From: Robertkochia solimangrovi
GTDB taxonomy: Bacteria > Bacteroidota > Bacteroidia > Flavobacteriales > Flavobacteriaceae
Assembly: GCF_007279655.1 (NCBI RefSeq)
Contig: NZ_QKWN01000008.1
Coordinates: 62,001 to 126,000 of the forward strand
Length of the DNA stretch: 64,000 bases
Direction: 5' to 3'
Under the pieces are notes generated by a model that did no database searches, was not told where the DNA came from, and saw only the letters and a program-made list of their open reading frames with translations. Both the position numbers and the translations under genes were made by a program. Shown here piece by piece: positions 43,693-51,729 of this stretch. Within the stretch, counting starts at the first letter, position 1; each line of letters begins with the position of its first letter.

Positions 43693-43747
43693 AATGTTGA
43701 TTTCTGTTTTGGTGGGTTAAGTTCGGAAATCCTTACGCAGAAATCCA

Positions 43748-43785
43748 AAAAAATAAAGCGCCTCCGGAATGGAGACGCTTTAAAA
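43748..43785 (-). terminator. Terminator of the DUF6249 gene
   Basis: Hairpin AAAGCG-C-CTCC/GGAG-A-CGCTTT (43755-43781, loop GGAAT). On the minus strand it is followed by ATTTTTTTGG. It lies about 24 bases after the gene's stop. Confidence 0.85.
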
Positions 43786-43804
43786 AGTTTGCTTTGAAGA
43801 ACGA

Positions 43805-44146
43805 TCAATCCAGTTTACGTGCGATCTGAAAACCAGCGAATAAACCGAGTCCGGCGGTCAGGAAGATCATGCCGGGGAAGACCACTTCTTCTTTCATGTT
43901 CAGTGCGGTTGACAAAATTCCTGCAAGCAAGACACCCAGACCGATACCCATTAACAGGGTTGCCAGGTTAACCACAAATATTTTCCAGATCGGAGAGGTT
44001 CTTTTTCTGTTTCCATAGAAGATGGAGGCATCTGCGCCTTTTTCAATAAGTGACAGACGTTCTTTGTGACGTGATGAAATAAACAGATAAAAAATACCGA
44101 AGATCGTAGCAAATATGATGGCGACGATTAAAATTGAAGGACCCAT
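43805..44146 (-). CDS. DUF6249 small membrane protein
   Basis: The 113-residue protein has an N-terminal helix (3-22), a cytoplasmic or basic loop with SSRHKERLSLIEKGADASIF (family hallmark: HKERLALIEKG-type), and a second and third helix (about 53-77 and 88-107). The layout matches the DUF6249 family, often found beside ECF sigma genes in Bacteroidota. It is divergent from the sigma factor at 44262 and has its own ECF-type promoter, facing the other way, in the shared intergenic region. Function unknown. Confidence 0.85.
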   Translation of the reverse strand: MGPSILIVAIIFATIFGIFYLFISSRHKERLSLIEKGADASIFYGNRKRTSPIWKIFVVNLATLLMGIGLGVLLAGILSTALNMKEEVVFPGMIFLTAGLGLFAGFQIARKLD

Positions 44147-44177
44147 AACTATTGTTTTTAATTGATTATTTACCCCT

Positions 44178-44206
44178 TTGACGACGTAAAGAAGAAGGTG
44201 GTTACA
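44178..44206 (-). promoter_or_regulatory. ECF-sigma-type promoter of the DUF6249 gene
   Basis: On the minus strand TGTAAC (44206-44201), 17 bases, CGTCAA (44183-44178). A CGTC doublet also lies at spacing 14. The leader to the ATG at 44146 would be about 25 bases. Its -35 box faces the -35 box of the divergent promoter, which gives the inverted repeat GGTTACA/TGTAACC (44200-44231). Confidence 0.65.
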
Positions 44207-44224
44207 GAAAAAGTCAAAAATATT

Positions 44225-44253
44225 TGTAACCTTGGTATTTATTGAGTCGTCTA
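44225..44253 (+). promoter_or_regulatory. ECF-sigma-type promoter of the 44262 sigma gene
   Basis: TGTAAC (44225-44230), 17 bases, CGTCTA (44248-44253). Transcription would start near 44259, only a few bases before the ATG at 44262, so the mRNA would be almost leaderless. Confidence 0.62.
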
Positions 44254-44261
44254 ACCATCAA

Positions 44262-44822
44262 ATGACTAACCAGAGAGAACAGTATTACTTGGAACGGGTG
44301 AAAGGAGGTGACTCCGGAGCTTTTGGCTATTTTGTAGATACCTATCAACAAATGGCCTTCACCATTGCTGTTCGTATCCTGAAGGATGAAGAGGAGGCAC
44401 AGGATGTAGTTCAGGAAGCCTTTATCAAGGCGTATCAGAAAATTAAGGAGTTCAGGGAAACCTCTAAATTCTCAACCTGGTTATATAAGATCGTATATTT
44501 TCATTCACTTGATCGGGTGAAAATGATCAACAGGAGAATAAAACATAACGAAGCGTACAGTGAGGTTCATCCGACGACCACTTCTGAAGATTCATTATCT
44601 TCGTTAGAAGGTAAAGACAGAACATTCCTTTTGGAGCAGGCACTTCAAAGGCTCACTGAAGAACAGCGGACCCTCATACAATTGTATTATTATGAGGAAT
44701 TATCGCTTAAGGAAATGAGTGAGATCCTCGGGACTCCACTCGATAATCTGAAAGTAAAGCTCTTTCGAACGAGAAAGGCTTTATACGGTATATTAAAGGA
44801 TCATGAAGCAACCGTAAAATAG
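44262..44822 (+). CDS. ECF-family RNA polymerase sigma factor
   Basis: From the ATG at 44262 the protein has 186 residues; an open extension to a TTG at 44232 overlaps the promoter and is rejected. Region 2 covers about 10-85 (YVDTYQQMAF-like FVDTYQQMAFTIAVRIL, DEEEAQDVVQEAFIKAYQKI, STWLYKIVYFHSLDRV). Region 4 (about 125-180) has LTEEQRTLIQLYYYEEL and LKEMSEILG helix-turn-helix, then LFRTRKAL. A short linker of Ser and Thr separates them. It is followed 6 bases later by a small membrane protein that probably inhibits it, and it is divergent from DUF6249. Confidence 0.93.
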   Translation: MTNQREQYYLERVKGGDSGAFGYFVDTYQQMAFTIAVRILKDEEEAQDVVQEAFIKAYQKIKEFRETSKFSTWLYKIVYFHSLDRVKMINRRIKHNEAYSEVHPTTTSEDSLSSLEGKDRTFLLEQALQRLTEEQRTLIQLYYYEELSLKEMSEILGTPLDNLKVKLFRTRKALYGILKDHEATVK

Positions 44823-44828
44823 CGGAAT

Positions 44829-45227
44829 ATGGAAAGATCAGAAAAGGAACAAGAAGATTTTTTAAGAAGTTTTTTCGATGATAAAGGCAAAAGAATGCCT
44901 CCGGTATCGATGAAGCAAAATATAATGAAAAGTATTGCGGGCATGCAGTCCCTTCCAGAGTTCAGCCCGTTGATATCCCCTTTGCAATGGGTTCTAATCG
45001 CCCTGATCGCTGTGGGAGTCATCGGATATTCCCTGATGGAGCCCGGATCTGAGGATGCCCCTGGGTACCTATCTCGATTAAAGCCCGGATATGAGCGTGT
45101 TGCTTCCTTCTTTGGAGCTTTGGAGATCTCAGATGTTGCCATGTATGGTATCATTATACTGGCCATATTCCTGATCATTGAGTTCAGTATCCTGAAGAAT
45201 CTGATCGATAGAAGATATAAAGCGTAG
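44829..45227 (+). CDS. Small membrane protein, possible anti-sigma partner
   Basis: The 132-residue protein has a charged cytoplasmic N-terminus of about 45 residues (KEQEDFLRSFFDDKGKRMPP), then a helix at about 50-68 (PLQWVLIALIAVGVIGYSLM), a periplasmic loop, and a second helix at about 103-123 (VAMYGIIILAIFLIIEFS) with a short basic tail (KNLIDRRYKA). The gene follows a sigma factor with a 6-base gap. By position it may bind the sigma factor, though I see no known anti-sigma domain. No terminator is apparent; a 9-bp repeat lies after it. Confidence 0.7.
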   Translation: MERSEKEQEDFLRSFFDDKGKRMPPVSMKQNIMKSIAGMQSLPEFSPLISPLQWVLIALIAVGVIGYSLMEPGSEDAPGYLSRLKPGYERVASFFGALEISDVAMYGIIILAIFLIIEFSILKNLIDRRYKA

Positions 45228-45234
45228 GTTTTAG

Positions 45235-45261
45235 TGACACTAATGGCACTAATGACACTAG
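45235..45261. repeat. Three tandem copies of a 9-bp unit
   Basis: TGACACTAA, TGGCACTAA and TGACACTAG follow one another directly in the gap between the convergent genes at 44829 and 45276. Two copies differ by one base each. No function is evident; this is small for a regulatory array and may be a slippage product. Confidence 0.8.
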
Positions 45262-45275
45262 TGGAGAGGATGTTG

Positions 45276-46481
45276 CTATCCGAGGCTTTCCCTGGCTTTA
45301 ACGTTCGATGCAGTCTCGGTGAACCGGATGTTGTAATTAACCCCAGATTTCTCTTTATCGAGCTCCATCGTTCCTTTTAATTGTTTTACGAGATTATGGA
45401 TCAGTCGTAAGCCCAGCGTTTTATTACCCGGGATCTCTCCATTGTTTTGAAATCCGATCCCGTTATCTCCTAATTGCAGCAACAGACTGTTATCCTTCAT
45501 CCGGTTGAGACGAATGGTGATCGTGCCTGCCTCATCATTTCGGATACCATGCTTGAGCGTATTGGTGATAAATTCGTTGATAAGGAGTCCAAGCGGAATT
45601 GCGGTATCGATCCCTAGCTTGATATCCGGAATCTCGATTTCCAGTTTGATATTGTGTTGTTTTCCTTTGATCGATTGTATCAGATGGCGTGCGAGTTGAC
45701 CGACATAGTCTTCATACTGGATCTTGGAGATATCGTCATTGGCATAAAGCATTTCATGGATAAGTGCCATAGAGATCACCCGGTTCTGACTGTTGATCAG
45801 GACCCCTTTCATCTCAGAATTGGGCACGCTTCGGGATTGCAGGCTGAGCAAACTGGAAACGGTCTGCAGATTGTTCTTTACCCGGTGATGGATCTCCTTT
45901 AACAGGATCTCTTTCTGCCGGCTCTGGATCTCGAGCTTTTTCTTGGAATTATACAGGTTGCGATAGTTCGTCTGCAGGATCTTTCCAAAGATGCCTCCCA
46001 GAATATATACAGTAAACAGAATTGAGATCAGACTGAATATGTTCTGTGACTCAGGGGGGACCTGATTCGGAAAGGACATATTGTAATAACTGAGCAGGAA
46101 GGTGATAATGATGAGTACGGAGATCACATAGAGATGTATGATCCCGTAACGCCGTGTCGATATATAACCCGCAAAAACGATTAGCGCCAGCACAAAGATG
46201 AACGGACTGTTGATTCCGCCACTATAAAGGGTAACGATTAGTGCACCACTCAGCCCGAGCAGGGTAGTGAAAATATAAATGATCGTAAGATTGCGGTGTT
46301 TATAGAACAGAAAGGTGTTCAAAAGGTTCATTATCCCATAGAACAGGAACGTGCCCGGTATCATGCCTTTGATGTTGAGCAGGTAATAACATACGGGCGC
46401 TAAGAGTAGCATCAGTATCGATGAAAAATAATTGACTCGCAGGATAAGATGCGTATTATTTTTCAGTTGGTTATATTCCAC
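45276..46481 (-). CDS. Sensor histidine kinase, HisKA_2 (HWE-like) type
   Basis: The 401-residue protein has six helices in its first 170 residues (about 15-35, 45-60, 65-90, 95-112, 115-133, 150-172) acting as a membrane sensor or anchor, then a short coiled coil. The HisKA_2 dimerisation domain has K195-E-I-H198-H199-R-V-K-N-N-L, with the phosphorylated His. The ATPase domain follows, with INEFITNTLKHG (N box), LGDNGIGFQ (G1) and LGLRLIHNLVKQL. Start codon GTG at 46481. No response regulator is adjacent, so the partner is unknown. A G-run element lies upstream. Confidence 0.9.
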   Translation of the reverse strand: MEYNQLKNNTHLILRVNYFSSILMLLLAPVCYYLLNIKGMIPGTFLFYGIMNLLNTFLFYKHRNLTIIYIFTTLLGLSGALIVTLYSGGINSPFIFVLALIVFAGYISTRRYGIIHLYVISVLIIITFLLSYYNMSFPNQVPPESQNIFSLISILFTVYILGGIFGKILQTNYRNLYNSKKKLEIQSRQKEILLKEIHHRVKNNLQTVSSLLSLQSRSVPNSEMKGVLINSQNRVISMALIHEMLYANDDISKIQYEDYVGQLARHLIQSIKGKQHNIKLEIEIPDIKLGIDTAIPLGLLINEFITNTLKHGIRNDEAGTITIRLNRMKDNSLLLQLGDNGIGFQNNGEIPGNKTLGLRLIHNLVKQLKGTMELDKEKSGVNYNIRFTETASNVKARESLG

Positions 46482-46540
46482 GTTCAGGGTTGTTTTGGTT
46501 GCTTAATCAATAATCGTCATAGTAAATTCGGTTAAGTTTT

Positions 46541-46572
46541 GGGGGTACTATTCACAATAGGGGGGTATGGGG
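46541..46572. promoter_or_regulatory. G-run element with CTATT/AATAG hairpin upstream of the histidine kinase
   Basis: GGGGGTA (46541-46547) and GGGGGTA (46561-46567) flank CTATT-CAC-AATAG (46548-46560), a 5-bp inverted repeat. A further GGGG follows at 46569-46572. The unit lies 60-91 bases before the GTG start of the kinase, a position suited to a dimeric regulator. Whether it binds the kinase's response regulator is unknown. Confidence 0.4.
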
Positions 46573-46618
46573 TCAGAATAGCTTTACGGGTTAAAGATAT
46601 TTATTTTTTTTAAATAAA

Positions 46619-46652
46619 GAAGCGATAACCTCTCAAAAGAAATTATCGCTTC
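46619..46652 (-). terminator. Terminator of secA
   Basis: A 10-bp stem GAAGCGATAA/TTATCGCTTC with a 14-base loop. On the minus strand it is followed by TTTATTTAAAAAAAATA, T-rich at first. It lies about 35 bases after the secA stop. Confidence 0.75.
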
Positions 46653-46686
46653 GCTATGTTTTCCAGTGCCCGGAGGCCTGTGTTTA

Positions 46687-49600
46687 TCAATCTTCGACAA
46701 GAACCCATTCACCTTTTTGGAGCAGGGGTTCCGCCTGTTTGAACTTCAATGATTTGTTTTCTCCGGTCACCACATTCTTGATGGTCACCTTATCGTTTCT
46801 ACCGATCTTAGGTCGTTCTCTGACGATGGTTTCGGTTATCTGAGGACGTTTCTGACCAGCCTGACCTGCCGCGCGATTTTGAGCTGCGAGTTCGTCGCTG
46901 TTCGGAATTTCCTCTTTGGAGGTTTTGTAATCTTCTTTCTGACGAACCTCTCTGGCTTCCTGAATATTCGTGCTTTCTTCTGTTGGAAGTTCACCTTTGA
47001 ACAGGAAGGAGATCACCTCACGGTTCACTTTATCGATCATTTCCTTAAAGAGTTCGAAAGCCTCGAACTTATAGATCAGTAGCGGATCTTTTTGTTCGTG
47101 AACAGCCAGCTGTACCGATTGCTTCAATTCATCCATCTTTCTGAGATGTGTTTTCCAGGAATCATCGATGATCGCCAGTGTGATGTTCTTTTCGAAATCG
47201 GTGATCAGTTTCTTACCTTCAGATTCGTAGGCATCTTTCAGGTTGGTAACCACCTTAAGTGTCTTCACTCCGTCTGTAAACGGAACGACGATTCGAATGA
47301 ACTGGTTGCCCGGATTCTCGTATACATTCTTGATGACCGGGTAGGCAGTGGCAGCATTTCGCTGCATCTTTTCATTGTAATATTGGTAGGCAGCCTTATA
47401 GATCTTCGAAGTGAGCTCTCGGTCTGAAAGTCGCTTGAATTCGTCTTCATTTACCGGTGAAGTGATCGAAAAATACTTGATCAGTTCGAATTCCAGATTC
47501 TTATAATCGTTCGCAGCCTTATTAGTTTCAACGATCTGTTCGCAGGTGTCGAAGATCATGTTGGCGATATCCAGCTTCAGACGTTCCCCTTGCAGGGCGT
47601 GTTTTCTTCTTTTATAGACCACTTCACGTTGCGCGTTCATCACGTCATCATATTCGAGTAATCGCTTACGGATACCGAAGTTGTTCTCTTCTACTTTTTT
47701 CTGAGCGCGTTCGATAGATTTGGTCATCATCGAATGCTGAATTACCTCGCCGTCTTCCAGTCCCATACGGTCCATCATCTTGGCAACACGTTCCGATCCG
47801 AATAAACGCATCAGGTTGTCTTCCAGAGATACATAGAACTGAGAGCTTCCCGGATCTCCCTGACGTCCTGAACGACCTCTTAACTGTCTGTCTACACGTC
47901 TGGAATCATGGCGTTCCGTACCGATAATGGCGAGTCCGCCTGCATCCTTAACTTCTTTGATCAGCTTGATATCCGTACCACGACCTGCCATGTTGGTAGC
48001 GATCGTTACAACCCCCGGATTACCGGCTTCAGCAACGATATCCGCCTCTTTTTTATGCAGTTTCGCGTTCAGTACGTTGTGTTGTATCTTTCTGATGGAA
48101 AGCATTTTCGAAAGGAGCTCGGAGATCTCTACGGAGGTGGTACCTACCAGTACCGGTCTTCCTTCACCTACCAGTTTCACGATATCCTCGATAACTGCAT
48201 TATACTTTTCGCGTTTGGTCTTATAGATGAGATCTTCCTTGTCAAATCTTGCGATCGGTCTGTTGGTAGGGATCTCCATAACATCGAGTTCGTAGATCTC
48301 CCAGAATTCACCGGCTTCCGTGATCGCTGTACCCGTCATACCTGACAGTTTTTTGTACATACGGAAGTAGTTCTGAAGGGTGATGGTTGCGAAGGTCTGC
48401 GTAGCCGCTTCGATCTTCACATTTTCCTTGGCTTCGATCGCCTGGTGGAGTCCGTCTGAATAACGTCTTCCATCCATGATCCTACCGGTTTGTTCATCAA
48501 CGATCATTACCTTGTTTTCCATAACCACATATTCGATATCTTTTTCGAACAGGGTATAGGCTTTCAGTAATTGGTTGAGGGTGTGGATACGTTCACTTTT
48601 GATGGAAAAATCCTTGAAAAGCTCTTCTTTGAGTTCCGCTTCTTTTTCCACTTCCAGATTTTGATTCTCGATCTTAGCGATCTCAGTACCTATATCAGGC
48701 ATTACGAAGAAGTCGCTGTCGGTATCACCGGAAAGGTGTTCGATACCCCTGTCGGTAAGTTCGATCTGGTTGTTCTTTTCATCGATAACAAACCAGAGCG
48801 CCTCGTCTACCTTAGGCATTTCACGATTGTTATCCTGCATATAATGGTTTTCTGTTTTCTGAAGCAGTTGTTTAACTCCTTCTTCACTCAGAAACTTGAT
48901 AAGTGCCTTATTTTTTGGAAGTCCGCGATGTACACGTAGCAACTGGAATCCTCCTTCTTTGGTGTTTCCTTCCTGGATGAGCTTTTTCGCTTCCGCGAGC
49001 ACTCCTGTCAGATATTGGCGTTGTACCCTTACGATATCATTTACCTTCGGCTTGAGTTCGTTGAACTCGTGTCGGTCACCCTGGGGTACCGGTCCGGAGA
49101 TGATAAGGGGAGTACGGGCATCATCAATCAGTACAGAATCGACCTCATCGACAATGGCATAGTTATGTTTTCTTTGTACAAGATCCTGAGGCGTATGAGC
49201 CATGTTATCTCTCAGGTAGTCGAAACCGAATTCGTTATTGGTACCATAGGTGATATCGGAAAGATAAGCTTTACGGCGACCCGGTGAGTTCGGCTGGTGG
49301 TTATCGATACAATCGATCGACATCCCGTGGAATTCGAAGAGTGGTCCCATCCAGGCGCTATCCCTTCGTGCGAGGTAATCGTTCACCGTTACCAGATGTA
49401 CACCGTTTCCGGTAAGCGCATTGAGGTACACCGGCAGGGTAGCCACAAGGGTCTTACCTTCCCCGGTCTGCATCTCAGCGATTTTTCCCTGGTGCAATGC
49501 GATACCACCGATGAGCTGAACGTCATAGTGGATCATATCCCAGGTAACCTCCTTACCGGCGGCATCCCAGGAATTCTTCCAGATGGCTTTATCATCTGCC

Positions 49601-50046
49601 AGGGAAACATATTCTTTGGATCCGGAAATTTCGCGGTCAAATGCACTGGCAGTTACCTCGATGTTCTCATTCTCTGCGAAACGCTTCGCGGTCTCTTTTA
49701 CCACCGCAAAGGCTTCCGGAAGGATATCGTTCAATATTTTTTCAGTGATCTCGTAAGCCTGGTCTTCAAGAGTGTCGATTTGGGTATAAATATCTTCATT
49801 CTTATCGATGTCATCCGATAGTTCCACTTCGGCTTTAAGGGAGGCGATCTGCTCGTCGATCTCCGCTCTCGAAGCTTTGATCTTTTCCTTAAATTCACGT
49901 GTTTTATCCCGTAATTCGTCGTGTGTTAAAGTTGAAAGCGAGCCTTCAAATGATTTGATTTTGTCTATGATCGGCTGCAGTTCTTTGACGTCCTTCTTCG
50001 CCTTATCCCCTACAAAGATCTTTAAAACTGAATTGAGTAAACTCAT
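46687..50046 (-). CDS. secA: Preprotein translocase ATPase SecA
   Basis: SecA drives preproteins through SecYEG. At 1119 residues it is about 200 longer than E. coli SecA, which is normal for Bacteroidota, with an extra segment between the Walker B region ([19 protein letters not shown]) and the preprotein-crosslinking part. Walker A is [11 protein letters not shown] and the second nucleotide-binding domain has [12 protein letters not shown] and [16 protein letters not shown]. Helical-wing and scaffold regions follow. The last 80 residues are acidic or basic with no CxCxSGxxxxCH zinc motif, so SecB or lipid binding by that tail is not expected. Confidence 0.97.
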   Translation of the reverse strand: MSLLNSVLKIFVGDKAKKDVKELQPIIDKIKSFEGSLSTLTHDELRDKTREFKEKIKASRAEIDEQIASLKAEVELSDDIDKNEDIYTQIDTLEDQAYEITEKILNDILPEAFAVVKETAKRFAENENIEVTASAFDREISGSKEYVSLADDKAIWKNSWDAAGKEVTWDMIHYDVQLIGGIALHQGKIAEMQTGEGKTLVATLPVYLNALTGNGVHLVTVNDYLARRDSAWMGPLFEFHGMSIDCIDNHQPNSPGRRKAYLSDITYGTNNEFGFDYLRDNMAHTPQDLVQRKHNYAIVDEVDSVLIDDARTPLIISGPVPQGDRHEFNELKPKVNDIVRVQRQYLTGVLAEAKKLIQEGNTKEGGFQLLRVHRGLPKNKALIKFLSEEGVKQLLQKTENHYMQDNNREMPKVDEALWFVIDEKNNQIELTDRGIEHLSGDTDSDFFVMPDIGTEIAKIENQNLEVEKEAELKEELFKDFSIKSERIHTLNQLLKAYTLFEKDIEYVVMENKVMIVDEQTGRIMDGRRYSDGLHQAIEAKENVKIEAATQTFATITLQNYFRMYKKLSGMTGTAITEAGEFWEIYELDVMEIPTNRPIARFDKEDLIYKTKREKYNAVIEDIVKLVGEGRPVLVGTTSVEISELLSKMLSIRKIQHNVLNAKLHKKEADIVAEAGNPGVVTIATNMAGRGTDIKLIKEVKDAGGLAIIGTERHDSRRVDRQLRGRSGRQGDPGSSQFYVSLEDNLMRLFGSERVAKMMDRMGLEDGEVIQHSMMTKSIERAQKKVEENNFGIRKRLLEYDDVMNAQREVVYKRRKHALQGERLKLDIANMIFDTCEQIVETNKAANDYKNLEFELIKYFSITSPVNEDEFKRLSDRELTSKIYKAAYQYYNEKMQRNAATAYPVIKNVYENPGNQFIRIVVPFTDGVKTLKVVTNLKDAYESEGKKLITDFEKNITLAIIDDSWKTHLRKMDELKQSVQLAVHEQKDPLLIYKFEAFELFKEMIDKVNREVISFLFKGELPTEESTNIQEAREVRQKEDYKTSKEEIPNSDELAAQNRAAGQAGQKRPQITETIVRERPKIGRNDKVTIKNVVTGENKSLKFKQAEPLLQKGEWVLVED

Positions 50047-50078
50047 GATTGAAATTCGTGTTAGGTATCAAAATTAAG

Positions 50079-50106
50079 CAAAAAAAAAGCCTCCTAAGAG
50101 ACTTTT
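50079..50106 (-). terminator. Terminator between DUF2795 gene and secA
   Basis: On the minus strand AAAGTCTC/GAGGCTTT (50098-50105 with 50086-50093, one G-U pair, loop TTAG) followed by a run of eight or nine T. It lies 27 bases after the DUF2795 stop and just upstream of secA, separating their transcripts. Confidence 0.85.
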
Positions 50107-50131
50107 TATTTTTATAATGTTAATGGATTTG

Positions 50132-50353
50132 TTAATATTCATCTTCATTCCACAGATAGTCTTCTTCTGTGGGGTAATCAGGCCAAATCTCCTCAATTGA
50201 TTCATACATGTCTCCTTCATCTTCCATTGCCTGAAGATTTTCCACAACTTCCAGAGGCGCACCTGTTCTGATAGCATAGTCAATTAACTCGTCTTTTGTT
50301 GCTGGCCATGGTGCATCATCTAAATAAGATGCCAATTCTAAAGTCCAATACAT
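50132..50353 (-). CDS. DUF2795 small protein
   Basis: The 73-residue protein starts MYWTLELASYLDDAPWPATKDELIDYAIRTGAP (given here as two parts, MYWTLELASYLDDAPWPA and TKDELIDYAIRTGAP), the DUF2795 pattern of a short domain with a conserved Pro-x-Pro-like turn and a helix, also seen in stand-alone proteins near secA in flavobacteria. The tail is acidic (Glu, Asp, Tyr). A DNA- or protein-binding role has been suggested for the family, but no function is known. Between it and the adenosyltransferase lie 154 AT-rich bases without other features. Confidence 0.85.
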   Translation of the reverse strand: MYWTLELASYLDDAPWPATKDELIDYAIRTGAPLEVVENLQAMEDEGDMYESIEEIWPDYPTEEDYLWNEDEY

Positions 50354-50507
50354 CTTGCAATTGTGTTTAATGATTTGTGCAAAAATAAATTTTAATTGTA
50401 AAAAGTCAAGTAATTTTTATATTAAATGCTTATTATTTCTAAGAACGTATATTTCAGGCATTTAAATTAAATTTTATATAAAAAATCGGCGGATATCCTG
50501 AAGAATT

Positions 50508-51083
50508 TTACTCTTTTTTAGTTGGAATCCATTTGACTTCTTTTGCCTGTAGATCGTTTGACAACTTCCGTGCCAGTACAAACAGGTAGTCTGATAATCT
50601 GTTTAAATACCTGATTACGATCTCCTCAACTTCTTCAATTTCATTGAGTTGTGATGTTCTTCGCTCCGCTCTGCGACATACGGTTCGTGCTATATGACAA
50701 TATGACACATGCGGGTGTCCGCCCGGTAACACGAAATGTGTCATCGGCGGAAGTTCTGTTTCCATTTGGTCGATGGCTGTTTCTAAAACTGACAGGTCTT
50801 CTTCTTCGATCCTTTCGATGTTCAAACGCTTTTTTCCGCTTTTCAGTACTTCTTTTGAAGGCGGGGTAGCCAGAATCGCTCCGGCCGTGAAAAGTTTATT
50901 CTGTACACCTTCCAGTATCAAGGCCATCGCAACATCAGTGCTGTGATCCCGAATCAGTCCGATCCATGAATTGAGTTCATCCACAGTGCCGTAGCTCTCA
51001 ATTCTGATGTGATGTTTGGGAACTCGCTCCCCTCCGAATAACGATGTGGTTCCCTTATCTCCCGTTTTGGTATATATTTTCAT
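50508..51083 (-). CDS. Cob(I)alamin adenosyltransferase, PduO type
   Basis: It transfers adenosyl from ATP to cob(I)alamin, forming adenosylcobalamin. The 191-residue protein begins MKIYTKTGDKGTTSLFGGERV, in two parts KIYTKTGDKGTTSLF and GGERV, with the ATP-binding TKTGDxGxTxL signature. The conserved R/E pair is in the ARTVCRRAERR helix (about 132-142), followed by YLNRLSDYLFVLAR at about 157-170, the cobalamin side. The leader upstream is unusual (see 51106-51183). The enzyme would serve the methylmalonyl-CoA mutase that MeaB assists and perhaps the CarH-like regulator. Confidence 0.95.
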   Translation of the reverse strand: MKIYTKTGDKGTTSLFGGERVPKHHIRIESYGTVDELNSWIGLIRDHSTDVAMALILEGVQNKLFTAGAILATPPSKEVLKSGKKRLNIERIEEEDLSVLETAIDQMETELPPMTHFVLPGGHPHVSYCHIARTVCRRAERRTSQLNEIEEVEEIVIRYLNRLSDYLFVLARKLSNDLQAKEVKWIPTKKE

Positions 51084-51105
51084 AGATATATGTTCATTTC
51101 TTGGT

Positions 51106-51183
51106 GTGTCTTATGGTTATGTTATGTATGTAACCAAATTATTTGGGTTTATGCCAATCATCCTAAGACACTTACCGGTTACA
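51106..51183. promoter_or_regulatory. Interlocked inverted repeats in the leader of the adenosyltransferase gene
   Basis: Two inverted repeats cross each other: GTGTCTTA (51106-51113) pairs with TAAGACAC (51164-51171), and TGTAACC (51129-51135) pairs with GGTTACA (51177-51183). Order A, B, A', B' is that of an H-type pseudoknot with 8- and 7-bp stems. CCAAAT-T-ATTTGG (51134-51146) inside could compete. It lies 23-100 bases upstream of the start at 51083 on the minus strand. No B12-box of the classic cobalamin riboswitch is seen. An RNA leader element is an inference. Confidence 0.4.
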
Positions 51184-51225
51184 GGACCTAAATCTGATTT
51201 TTACGTACTATAAAAAAATACTGAT

Positions 51226-51729
51226 TTAAATCCGAATAATAAAATCTTCCTTTCGTTGTTGTTGCCTTTTAAAGGCAAAACCCAGTGAAAAGGTATCAAT
51301 GGTCAGATGGATATCTGTATCCTGTTTTAATTTTTGCCACAAAGTATTCCTTCGCGGATTGCCCATGATCAGTATACCGTCGTTGTCGAGGTTTGCCTTC
51401 ATTTGCTCATACATGATGTCAGTAGGCTTCGAGCCTGCTGTCACGATAAGAATATCCGTAGGGGTGATGGTTCCTTCCGGTTGATCGTCAAATGTATAGG
51501 TTACCAGTTTTTGCTTTTCCGGGAAAAGAAAGGCAGCAACTCCTGAGATCAGCTGTTCCTCTTTTACTGTGAAATAGCGGTCATTGTGGCAGGGCTTCCA
51601 GTCTTCTCGTTTTACGCATTGTTTTTTATAGAACACTTTGGTGGTCAGATCATAGACAAAAGGGGAGTGGATACCGTGCTGATTTACAGATCTCAGGTAA
51701 AATTTAAGTTTTTCGATCCAATGACTCAT
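51226..51729 (-). CDS. Class I methyltransferase-family protein lacking its catalytic core
   Basis: The 167-residue protein begins like a common flavobacterial SAM-dependent methyltransferase family: a basic, aromatic helix then QHGIHSPFVYDLTTKVFY, and ends with the matching DTFSLGFAFKRQQQRKEDF tail. In full-length relatives (roughly 240-260 residues) a glycine-rich SAM site (ExGxGxG-like) and a DIxFID-type strand lie between. Here only a weak ILIVTAGSKPTDIMYEQM strand remains, so SAM binding is unlikely. The frame is intact, so it is not an obvious pseudogene. It overlaps the ABC-F gene by 4 bases (ATGA). Confidence 0.7.
   Translation of the reverse strand: MSHWIEKLKFYLRSVNQHGIHSPFVYDLTTKVFYKKQCVKREDWKPCHNDRYFTVKEEQLISGVAAFLFPEKQKLVTYTFDDQPEGTITPTDILIVTAGSKPTDIMYEQMKANLDNDGILIMGNPRRNTLWQKLKQDTDIHLTIDTFSLGFAFKRQQQRKEDFIIRI

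Noticed and set aside
45235-45261. Tandem 9-bp units as a CRISPR array
   Set aside because: Units are far too short and have no spacers; no cas genes are present.
51084-51225. Classic cobalamin riboswitch before the adenosyltransferase gene
   Set aside because: I see no B12 box (GCCACTG-like), and the leader is too short for the known structure.
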